DNA of 64,000 nucleotides from Pseudo-nitzschia pungens (lineage: Eukaryota > Bacillariophyta > Bacillariophyceae > Bacillariales > Bacillariaceae): assembly GCA_037355855.1 (NCBI GenBank), contig CM074764.1, positions 3,410,001 through 3,474,000 of the forward strand, in the 5' to 3' direction. A model generated the notes under the pieces. It had not been told where the DNA came from, made no database searches, and worked only from the letters and a program-made list of their open reading frames with translations. The stretch's first letter is position 1. Every line of letters starts with the position of its first letter. Shown piece by piece: positions 21,019 through 31,409 of the stretch. Made by a program: the position numbers and the translations under genes.

Positions 21019-22470
21019 TTACCACATGCATCGAGCGCAGTGTTCTTTCAAAGCTGGACCATTCAATAGCTTGGTGAATAAGTCGGCAATATTGGTCTCA
21101 CCAGGCTCCTTTGCAATTCGAATTGTTCCAGCAGCAATAGACTCGCGCGCCTTGTGGTATGCGACGCTGTTGTGCTTCTTGTTGCAAGGGCTCTCTGGTC
21201 TGGTAGTATTTTTGACAACAGACTCGTTATCACAGTACACATTGGTAGGACCTTCAATAGGGACACCCATCATCCTGAGCTTGTATCTGAGCCCTTCAAT
21301 CAGTTCAATGGCAATTCGAAGCGCGACAATCTCGGATCCAAAGGTGGAGGTCTCTACAGTGGTTTGCCTCTTGCTGAACCACAGGATTGGAGCCCTGTTC
21401 ACAAAGATGATGATTCCGGTATGGGATCTTCTTGTTGCTTTGCAACCGGCATGATCCGCATCGACAAAACAACTCATAATAACTGCTTTTCCAAGGGGTT
21501 CAGGAGCATCCGGTGGCAATACCTCCTTGGCATCTGGATAGAACTCCCTCCAATCACAGTCGGGAAATCTGGACTCATCCACTTCAGGCCGAGTCTCATC
21601 GAACACCAACTTGGATCGGGCATGCGCCTTGAGATAGGCAAACATGTGCAATATTTGGTTCAAATGCCCTGTTCTTGCTTGCACTAGTAGATACCTAGAC
21701 ATAAGAGATACAGGCATGACCAAATCCAGTCGACCAAGCTCACATAACCATCTCAAGACGCCAATCAATCCTTGGTAGTAGTTCTGCTTGCTTGGATCCA
21801 GTTTGGTGGTAACATCAACCTCTGGACGATAATCGGATGTCAACGGGGTCGACACCTTGTTCGGAAGGTACTTGTAACCGTACTGCTCGGTGCCAAGCTC
21901 CTTCTCTACTGCGTCGATGGCTTTCTTAGCATACTTCTCGGAGGACATTGCCCACTTGGGAATTGGGTCGTCTTCGACCACATGCGAATGGACATCAGCG
22001 CCCAGATACAGGGTTGGAACTTCTATAGTCCCGTCCTTCAGCGTGAAGCGCTGCTCGATACTTTCCAACTGCCGTCGAGGATCCTCACTGCAACAGATAA
22101 TATCGTCGACGTATGCAATCAGGTATGCCCAGTACCTAGAACCATCCTTTCGCGTCTCCACTCGCATATGAACATCAGGGTCAGCTTTACAGGGTTGATA
22201 TCCTAGCGTTCGTAGGTGCTTGGTCAAATAGGATCGGAACGACGCGCCTGCAACAGGAAGTCCATACAGTGCTCGGACGATCTTACATGCCTGACCTACC
22301 AAGTGCGGGGGAAAACCGTCTTCAGCTCGTGCAACCAAATAATACTTCTTCTTGATCGGCGCTGTAAGATAGGCATTCTGGATGTCTGCAGACAGTACGT
22401 CCAAATTGTTCAGCGCTGCCAACAGGAAGAAAATACGGACTGAATCTCTGCTTGGTACACTCCCAATAGT
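21019..22470 (-). pseudogene. E2 reverse transcriptase (5'-deleted) and RNase H
   Basis: The frame opens from 22662, but the RT match starts near 22465 at SRDSVRIFFLLAALNNLDVL. Then come SADIQNAYLTAPI, ALYGLPVAGASF and the catalytic box AYVDDIICC (~22090-22115). RNase H shows FVDADHAG, TGIIIFVNRAPILWFSKRQ, STFGSEIVALR, VYCDNESVVKN and a KEPGETNIADLFTKLL end. The fingers part of RT that should sit before SRDSV is missing: the linker's TGTDYWE runs almost directly into it with a frame change. The enzyme is therefore not expected to work. Confidence 0.85.
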
Positions 22471-24058
22471 CGGTCCCCGTCTTTCGATCGATGGCAAGAG
22501 CTTCAGGAATAGAATGTGGTAACTCCACTCCAAACTTGTGCGTCCTATCCCAGTACTTGTTTCGCTTGGTAGCCTTGAGAATTTGCCTCTTCCTTCGTAG
22601 TACATGGTGGTGAATCCACCATCGGAATGCTGGCTGCTCTGAAATCTTGGCGGATATGGCATACTCGGCAGTCTGCACAGGAAAGGACTCTTTCAGATCG
22701 CTCAACTTACACCAGGATTCGGTTCCGTCTTTCCAACTGACGAGCAATCGCCATCCCTTCGTGGTAGGCTTGGGGACTTTACGACCATACTTGTTGGTGA
22801 TCGTAGCGTCTTGCTTCCTGACGGCGGATCCGTCCTTCTCGTGATCGATAATCTCGTCCAACAGAGAGAACATGCGTCCGTCGTCGCCGATTTCGCTGTA
22901 CATACTCTCAGCAACAATATTGGCTGTATACTGCTCGACGGAGCCATCTGGAAACTGCAGATCATACATTCTGGTATCAAGGATAGGGTTATCATTCCTC
23001 TTGCCAATCGGATTGCCATTAAGGTCAGCAGAACGATTCTTCACAACACACCGTAATCGTTCGTCGCCCTTCTGGATCATGACATTATTACCAATATACT
23101 CATCGTAGTCATCCCCATCAGGTATGAGATCATCAATATCTGGAATGGAAGCTTCAGGTTCGTCGAGCTCCCACCTTTCTTGGTGGCCTTCAAATAACTC
23201 AGCAGGGGGATCAGGGTACGTAGCTTGGAACTTTGCGTCGTTATCCTCCACTTTGTCCCCGATCTTGGATTCAACTGCTTGGTCAAATGAGTCCATATAG
23301 CGCTTGACGTCATGGGAACGCCATTCTTCTTCAGTAACAGCACGGACTGTATTAGTGCTTACCGGCATGGCCGCCTCGTTCAGGATCCAGTGGCAGTCCC
23401 CGCCTCCGAATCGGTCACCGCACGGGCCAAGCCACCGTCCTAACTTTTCGGTCCCATCAGAGAGATCAACCCAATAGACGAAATCATACCATTCATGGGC
23501 TTGGTACAGAGATATATCAGGCATGTACCCATCTACAATTTCGAACGGCGTTCGACCCATCGTTGTAGGATTAGCTGTGCGTTGACGGATTGCAGCAACA
23601 AGCTCCCCACAGAAAGCCCACAGGCGCTTGGGGGATCGCTTCCGGGCCGTCTTCTTGCGGATGCTTCTGCTGATATGGCCGATGCTGAGCTCCGCGCGAT
23701 TCTGGAAGGGACATCTTGGCTGGATAAAGGTCTGGTGGATATGGTTTTTGCTGACGACCTTATTCCATGGAGTCTTGTAGGTACCAGGGGCTCCTTGCTC
23801 TCGAGCGCCATCAGATATCAAATGCTCGGGGATGCCGACGTCGTGGATGAAAATCTTCAGGCCTTCATACGCTTGCTTCTTGCCCTGTATAGGTATGAAC
23901 TCGTCGTAGCCCTTACCATTACTGAAAACTTGGGCGGCTGAATCTTGTCGCATGATGCTCGGGACCTTTGCCATCCAGGTGTCGGTGTACCATTTGCCAG
24001 CCGCGATGCGCTTGTTTCTGAAGCTCTGCGTTGGCAATCGGCGGACAAGGGGATGCAT
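22322..24058 (-). pseudogene. E2 integrase and chromodomain-like linker
   Basis: The open frame is 578 codons and continues the protease frame across one TGA (24089). Integrase landmarks are WYTDTWMAKVPSI, HLISDGAREQG (second acidic residue) and PFQNRAELSIGH (glutamate), then QAHEWYDFVYWVDLSDGTE. Residues ~385-470 form the linker block: MYSEIGDDGRMF, LLDEIIDHEKDG, GWRLLVSWKDGTESWCKLSDLK and FRWWIHHHVLR. Its order of hydrophobic, WK.G and W..L..LK motifs recalls a chromodomain. Past about 22480 the frame is a shadow, because RT continues in another frame. Confidence 0.78.
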
Positions 24059-24088
24059 TGGGTTGCGGAAGCCTTTCTGGGTCGTGAC

Positions 24089-25345
24089 TCAAAGGGTATC
24101 CGCAGCCTTTCTCGGAGATACATCCCAAATCTTGGACAGGCGGTCGGAGTCGATCTTGCAGTATCGTTCGGTGTCAATCGTCGGACCCCACTTGGCTCGT
24201 CTGGCGATAGTGTCGAGCTCTGGATCGACTGGTTCGACCTCATCGTCCCATCGAACATGCTTGTAAACGGCAGACAGGCAGACGGGGGAATCCCTGCAAT
24301 GAGGATCCAATTCGAAGTGCTCGCGTCCATCGGTGTAGGCGCGCTCGTACAACGGGGTATGCAGGGCGTTGACTGTAAGACTTGGTACTGAATCCACGTC
24401 TACATCGTCCCCACAAGTCTTCAGGGAATCGCCCGAATAAAAAAGAGAAGATAGCCGCGCATCCAGACGCGAGTCGGATGCGATCGCACATGGGGTCAGA
24501 TCACGGCGGGTACAGAGTTGCTGAAGGCTCCGCAGCTTGTACTTCTCATAGCAACAATCATGCTGTGGCAGGATCAGTTCGTCGCTCCGAAGAGGATTGT
24601 CGTACAAATGGGGACTGAAGTTGGACCGTGTTTCGACGGGCTCCATCTTACGCTTGTTGGACTTCTTGGACTGCTTCGTGGTCGTCTCGGCAGGCGCGAT
24701 GGGCGTCGGCGTCGCCATAGGCGGCGCCGCGCGAAGGACAGACAGCGTAGGATTCAACGGATGAGATCCGTCGATGGCTTCTTCGGCTTGTTCGAACTTC
24801 TTGCTCTTCGGATCCCAAGGGAAGTCTCTGGTAGCAACGACATGATCGCATGTAGCCATCTCATGCTTGGTTGGCCTGCGGGAAGGGAAATAGGACACGA
24901 CCCCATCAAGCAGGAGCTTGATGTCGAGGGTGTGGCCCGCATGGGGATCTTCAGGATCGGTATTGTCAATATGGATGGAGTGACTGGACTGTTCATCATA
25001 CTGACGGGGCGCTTCACTGACACGATTGGGATGGCAGTCCCGTATCTGATTCGGACAAATCAAGCTGTGGGACAACTTGTCGCCAAAATACAGGGCTTCG
25101 TGGAAATAAATCAACCAAACTTTCCCGTCGGTATCTGTGTAGGCCGTAACACAGGTCCCAATGGGAATGTTCTTGATAGGCTCGAGCTCAGGCGAAAAGG
25201 GATGAACATTGACGTGACTGACGACTTGGTCTTCAAGCAAGATCATATTGGAACCGGCGGCAGTCGTATCAGCGTGGCTGTCCAGCTCGCATTGCCCCTC
25301 AGGACTGGGTGGGGGGCGCGCGCGCGGAAGATCCATCTGGTACAA
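24089..25345 (-). pseudogene. E2 protease and protease-integrase spacer
   Basis: The frame continues from Gag across an in-frame TGA at 25388. Protease landmark: CELDSHADTTAAGSNMILLE, about residues 19-38, with DSH in place of the usual DSG/DTG. It is followed by IGTC.TAYTD..GKVWLI.FHEALYFGD. A disordered Ser/Thr/Lys spacer follows, and then the ETRSNFSPHLYD block shared with E1. The frame stops at TGA 24089 and resumes in the same frame. It is one continuous pol interrupted by nonsense codons. Confidence 0.78.
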
Positions 25346-25387
25346 CAGCCGGCCAACCTTACTTAATTTCGGGCACCGGCCGTCGTT

Positions 25388-27345
25388 TCAGTTCTTGGGG
25401 GTCTGTCCTTGGTTCGAGCCGTTGCCCTTCTTCTTGCCCTTTCTGCGCCCCTTGGGCCCAAAACTGTTCCCTGCGCCTTGGGTCGCGTTCGCGTTCGCGG
25501 AGGCAGCAGGCGTGGTAGAACTAGTGGACTGAATAGTTCGAGCTTTCTTCTGCTGGCGAAGGTCATACAACTGCTTTCGTTGTTCCTTGGAGAAGGTCTT
25601 GTAGACTTCATAGGGATAAGGCTTGTCCTCAATCTTGCCGCCGTATGATCCGCCCTTGTTGCTTCCTTGGTTGCCACCACCACCTTGGTGTACAGAGGAG
25701 ATACTTCGCGCGCGCTTGGTTGAAACCGCACCCATCTTTCGTATGCCAAGGCACCTCTTGAAGTACGAGACGCACTCGTTGAAGTCCTTGGTGTACTTAT
25801 CGGTTTCAAAGATCTGGATCTTGGGGTTCTCAAACCGATCATCTTGGATGCTGTGGATGAAACGCATGGTGAAGTCCTCTTCGTCGGGCAACTTGTCGTG
25901 GTTGGAGAGCGTAGTCTGGAAATTCAACCAAGTTCTGCAGTGCTTCTCAAAGTCGTATGTTCGAGATTCTCCTGTGTAGCGGGAGGTGTACATGCCGGTA
26001 CGGACCTTGTCAAGAATAGCCGCGACGTTGGTTGCGGAGAAGGCATTCTCGTAGAGATTTAGGAAAGCCGCTCGGGCGTTCCCAGTCGGATTCTTCGCCC
26101 TGCGTTGCAGAGCAACACCCAAACGTCGTGGTTGTCAGTGACAAATTGCGGGCCTTCAAGCGTGGCGCATCGAACATTATAATCCATCCAGTTGGAAAAG
26201 GTTCCGTCCTTCCCAACAGTGGCGGATCTTTCTGCTGCAGTCACCGTCTCTTGCTCCTTCGGACGAATGACGTATGATAGGGGGAACCCTTGTTCATTGT
26301 ACTGGAAGCGGAGGAACTGACGGAAACTTTCTTCCCATTGACGGAAGTTGTCAAGGTTGGTGAGCTTCGGCGGAGTAATGGACGAGGAGACGGCCTCCTT
26401 GTCAGCGGTCTGCATTTCATGTAGGCGTTGGCGAGTTCGGTCGGCTGCGAGGGGATCACTAAGCCAAGTATGGGCTGTAGGCTTGATACCAATGAGAGGT
26501 TGGTAGCGGATCCACTCCGAAAGAAGCTGGAAGGATTGCCTGAAAGAGAGTCCGATGAATACTCGTTCATGGTAGGGGCACATCGGATGACGACCCCCAT
26601 TGAAGTCACGGAGGTACTTGGGGAGTTCCTTGGCAGAGAGCTGTTGGATCGCCTCGATGCTGTTGAGGCCGTTCCGGAATAGTTCATCCGCCGTATCACT
26701 GTTGCTGAAACCAGAAAGGATCTTGTGGAGGTCTAACTCCTTTGAGCTGAGCTTTGCTCCGTTCCTGTACCCAGAGATGCCTCCATTAGCTTGGGCTGTG
26801 GCATGGGCTTGGAGGACTTCAGGGCTAGCTCCTGTAGGGGCGGCGACAGGAGCAGGAGCGGGAGCAGGAGCACGAGCGGCGGCGGCAGCAGCAGCAGCAG
26901 CTTCAGCAGCCACTCGAGCTGCGTTCTCAGCAGCGGTGACTTCAGCAGCCACTCGGGCGGCGGCTTCAGCAGCCGCTCGGGCTGCGTTCTCATTGCGCAT
27001 TGCTCTGAGTTCTTGAACAGCAGCCAGTAGGATCATCTCAGATCGAGGTTGGATGTCAAGGTTGGGTTCTTGTTGGACTCTGGAGGCTCCAAACGCAGCA
27101 GGGACAGCAGGAGCAACAGGAGGGGCTCCAGGCGCTCCGAAAGGGGGAACACCGGCTCCAGGCGCTCCGACAGGGGGAACACCGACTCCATCGGCTCCAG
27201 CTCCAGGCGGGGGAGCGTCGGCTCCGGCTCCGGGGACAGCTCCAGGCGGTGGAGCGTCGGCTCCGGGGACAGCTCCTCCACCATCTCCAGCAGCGCCGGC
27301 TCCGGCGGCGGCTGCAGCGATTTGTCTTCTGGTTTGCTTGGCCAT
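25388..27345 (-). pseudogene. E2 Gag, one frameshift
   Basis: The start ATG at 27345 gives MAKQTRRQIAAAAAG. Residues 1-95 are Ala/Pro/Gly-rich with GVPP-type repeats, and ~110-165 an Arg/Glu/Ala-rich helix. Then comes a folded part with RDFNGGRHPMCPYHERVFIGL, FRQWEESFRQFLRFQYNEQG and VTDNHDVWVLLCNA. The frame shifts near 26100 and Gag goes on in the frame 25388-26122 (NARAAFLNLYENAFSATNVAA, then a Gly/Lys/Gln-rich basic tail). It ends at TGA 25388, after which the same frame runs into the protease. No CCHC knuckle is seen. Confidence 0.8.
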
Positions 27346-28283
27346 GGTCGTCTTGCTTTGATTAACTAATTCGCTTCAGTTTCCAAATTCTTTTGTGGTG
27401 GGGACTGTCGCCACCTCGATCGGAGAAAGGATTGTCGATCGAAAGAAGAAAAGGTTACGTATCGATCGGATGTCGTCATCCAAAAGAAGAACATTCGAAT
27501 CGGTGGTTCGTGTCGATTGTTCCGTGTCGACAGTGGGTTGTCGATTGTTCCGTGTCGAAAATTCCGAAAGATAAAGGTATCACGTCAGCGTTTTCGTGTC
27601 GATGGTTGGTTAAAAAGGTATCCACATCGATGGTTCCGATTCGATGGTTGGTTACGACCAAAAGAGAAGAATTCTATGGGTCTTTCTGCTCTGGACCAAT
27701 CGATTTGATTCTGAGATATGACAGATCTCAGGGTTCTTGGCTTGTCTGATTCCAAATTCCCTTGGCTAGAATCAAAAATCGATGGTATAGCAGGTTCGAG
27801 GTTGTCTGCGCCTCGATGTTTCGGATGGGACTGACGTCATGTCCTTGGTCTGCTGGACACTGTCTTCACTCCTGGAGAATTACGTTTTCCAGTGTGGTTC
27901 CATCCGTGGCAAGCAAGCGTCCCCCTTGAATCCTGTAAAATAACAGGGAATCATGGACGCTGCTTTCTCCACGTCCTGCTCCTTCCCCTACCGGATCGAG
28001 CCTCCATGGTGCCACCATGATGCTCATCTACTGTATCAACAACTGCGTATCTACAGGCCCCAGAGGTGGATGTGTGGGCTCCGGTCGTATTGCGCGTTTG
28101 CTGGGGAAGGGCTCCCCATTAACATCAGGGATCTCGCGATGTCAGCTGTAGGTCCAATAAGCTGATGTTTTACATCCAAGTGTAGGCATGGATGCCAGTG
28201 GTGATCAGCCAGCTGGGTTTCTTCACACGCTCTAGCCGGCGTCCCGGCGGTTCGTAGTGGGTCGAGCAGTGGGTCTGATAAAC
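27346..28283 (-). other. E2 5' leader and candidate primer-binding site
   Basis: In element orientation it begins GTTTATCAGACCCACTGC directly after the LTR, nearly the same as E1 at 793. The rest is collinear with the E1 leader (TGGATGTAAAACATCAGCTTATTGG-type block, MDAAFSTSC shadow ORF). No coding signal is seen. Confidence 0.6.
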
Positions 28284-28466
28284 TGTGTTGATATTGCTCG
28301 TCAGCAACCTTCGTGTAACTTGAATCGTCTCGTAGATAAACGTCTTGTACTGCGTACTAAAAATAGGGCAAAAGCCTTAACAACAATAATACATAAAGTC
28401 CTGGCAAATCGTGAGTCTACAGTGGACTGTTCAAGGTCTATTGCATACGCTCAAGCAATACAAGGC
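28284..28466 (-). repeat. 5' LTR of E2, left piece
   Basis: This matches 19559-19741 of the 3' LTR. It stops at AAGGC, where E3 begins. Confidence 0.9.
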
Positions 28467-28755
28467 TGTTTGGAGGGCTCGTATAGTCGGTAGATTTTGT
28501 ACAAGTTTGGGGATTTTGTTGTTTTAATGTTTTGCTTACTTTAATTGTGAGCAGAAATGAATCCACTCTAATTTTCACTAAATTTCTCTTTTCATTCTCT
28601 TTTACATGCATTCTCGTGTTATTTCTTGTTTGGAGAATATTTGCTGAATCACTTGGTTCTCCGCGATGCTGATTCACTTAATTCTCCATTTATTTGTTTT
28701 GAATCCTGTTGATCAAGTCACTGTTTCAAGCACGACTGGAGGTCACGTCCAAACA
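28467..28755 (-). repeat. 3' LTR of E3 (289 bp)
   Basis: Plus-strand ends are TGTTTGGAGGG ... CGTCCAAACA, with 7-bp inverted termini TGTTTGG/CCAAACA. In element orientation the purine tract GCAGGGGAGAG directly precedes it. Confidence 0.95.
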
Positions 28756-28781
28756 CTCTCCCCTGCTTGGAACTTACTTGT

Positions 28782-31331
28782 TTAATCGACCATGCTGCTC
28801 CAGAATGCAGTGTATTCAGCGCAGGCTTCCTTCGCCTGAACAGACACTCCACTGATATCTCTGGTTGGTTGCTTGGGTTCATTCGCCTTCTCATAATACT
28901 CATCCTTGCCATAAAATCTGGAGCCATGCTTCTCAAACAACACACCTGGTAGGTTCTTGGTGAAGATATCACTCGTCATGTCATCACCCTCTTTCCACTT
29001 GACTCTTACCAGACCCATTTCCTTCAGCTCTCTCAGAAAATACTGTTTGACTTCAATGTGTCTTGTTCTTCCAGCGACAGACCAGTTGTTACAAAAATCA
29101 ACTGCTCCTTTGTTGTCAACATACAACACCATCGGGAGCTTGATTGCAAGCCCCAGACACATCATCACACGCCACGCATACAACATATCCTGGACACACT
29201 GAATTGCTGAATACAGCTCTGCTTCCATAACAGACAAGGCTATGATTGGCATCATCCTGGATCTCGCAGAAAGATTTGCACCATTCAGCCAGGTGCTCCA
29301 GCCATTCACACTGTGTCTTGATTCATCTTTGGCATATTCTGAATCACTCATTCCAATCAGTTCGAACACAAAATCCTTGGTACCGTCCCACTTACCAAAT
29401 GGGGCCAAGGTCAAACCTCTCTTGGCTGTACCAACACAATATTTCATTACTCTCTTCAATGCCTTCATGTGAGACTTCCTTGCGGTCGTCATGAATCTAG
29501 ATAACTCCCTGACAGCATTCTGGGTCTCAATTCTGGTCCATCTCATCATATGCAGGAGAATGGCTGTACCAGACCTGTAGGTAGTCTGCTCTTCCTTTGA
29601 CAGTACAGCGTCTGTCGGGCCTTCTCCCTCTTGCTTCAATACAGAACCAGGTTCAGCTGGAGTGACAGGATTGCCTCTGCACTCATCCAGCTGAAACTCA
29701 TCAGAAAATCTCTTGATCTTCACGGGTTGTGTCAAACGCATAGTCCTTTTCTTCCGATCGCGCTCAACATGGCAACCCACATACTCGTCCATTTCTCCAA
29801 CGTCCTTACACTCAAAGAGTTTCTTCAGTTGCTCTTTGTGCCTCAGCACCTCTTCATCCGGACCCATAATGCAAAAATCATCTACCCACACCAACATCAA
29901 CAGGAGCTTGCCTTCAATCCACTTGAAAAACAAGCATGGGTCTGCTTTGCACCTCTCCATTCTCATTGCTGACATTGCTTGCCGTGCTTCTCTCCAGAAT
30001 TGCATGGCGGCTTGGACTGTACCATACAAAGTCTTCATCAGCTTGAGAACAACATAGGATGGGTAATACTTCTGATATCCTTCTGGAACCTTGGTGAAAA
30101 TCTGCTCTCCATTCTGAAATCTTCCATTTAGGAAAGCGCCTTCAACATCCACAATATATGCCATCCAGTTGGCCATCACCATTAGAATCATACACAGTCT
30201 GATTGTGATATCACTTACAACGGGCGCTGACTTGTCCTGGGAGTCAAAATGTTTGCCATCAACTTGCTTGAATCCTCTCACAGCATTTCGGCATCTCACA
30301 GTGCCATCCGGCTTCATCTTGTTGGCCCATGTAGTATCCATCAGCTTGGTTCCGGGTGGAACATCTCTTTCATCCACTTCCTGAAACACTCCATACTTCA
30401 CCATCTTGTCATGCTCTGCATCAATACCCTTCTCAAATGCCTCGCGCATAGGGCTTGCCATGGACTCTTGGTAATTCATAGTTCTCAGCTCATCAGTATT
30501 TTTAAACGCCGTTCCAGTTGCACCGACAAGCGCGAGCTCATTCATACCTGCATCCTTGCTTGGTAGGGACACGTTAAGCAGGTTTAGTTCATTCAAACTG
30601 GTCATGTCCTTATGGAACTTGGCTTCTGCTGGGGTCCACGCGCATGCATATCCAGCATATTCATACATGGCGTTGGACTTGGAATGCCTTGGGTCTCTCA
30701 CAACTCTGCCAAATCTGGATGTTCGGAGGATTGAAACTGGGGTGTCTCCGGCCTCCTCTGCATCTTCTTCATCATCATCTTCATCATCTTCATCTTCTTC
30801 ATCCGAATCCTCAATTGCATCTTGGTTGGCATTTTCATACATCTCGATGTCCAAATCATCTTCACTGTCATCATCACTGCTGTCACTTTGCCCCCCACTC
30901 ATGGTGGCCTCCAGGGCTTCAAATGCTTCAAATTCAGGATGCAGTGTGGATTGCAATGCGGATTGCACTTGCGCACGCTCACTCCCCCCACTTGCAGCTT
31001 GAAATTGAACTTTCCTGGAGCCATTGGAAGAGTTAAACCGATTGAGACCTTCATGTTCGTTTGGGCGTTGAATGGCACCGTATTTGCCGTCAAGGGACTC
31101 AAAATAATCAAATGGAAGCTCAGCGTGGGAGTTTGCGGTTGCAAAATATTGCCGATTTAACCATAGAACATCTCTGGTTTCTGTCATGGTATTCGACTCG
31201 GGGTGATGCATTAGATAGCAATCACCCGGCTTGTTAGGACAATACCCAGCAAACATGTAGGTCTTGCCCCTGTAGTTGGTTTTAGGGCTTGTCTTTCTCT
31301 TTCTTCTTACAACACCGGCCTCACCGAACAC
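28782..31331 (-). pseudogene. E3 reverse transcriptase and RNase H (downstream frame of pol)
   Basis: The frame begins in the integrase tail (FGEAGVVRRKRKT, YCPNKPGDCYLM). Residues ~155-205 are a very acidic Asp/Glu run. RT motifs are AYIVDVEGAFLNGRF, VPEGYQKYYP, LMKTLYGTVQAAMQFW and the catalytic box LVWVDDFCIMG (~residue 480, Trp in the first position). RNase H has SDSEYAKD, IALSVMEAELYSAIQ and VLYVDNKGAVDFCNN with GRTRHIEVKQYFLRE. A C-terminal tail of ~60 residues follows. The reading frame itself is intact and is only offset from the upstream frame by the shift near 31405. Confidence 0.85.
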
Positions 31332-31409
31332 TCGTAGGTGGTGTGTATAAGGTGGTAGCTTGCCCGAAAAATGCTCATGCTTGGTGGCCCAAACTCCATT
31401 ACCTTGGTG

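Noticed and set aside
24518..25366. 282-codon plus-strand ORF
   Set aside because: It is antisense to the E2 protease-spacer frame, which matches E1 and carries the protease motif.
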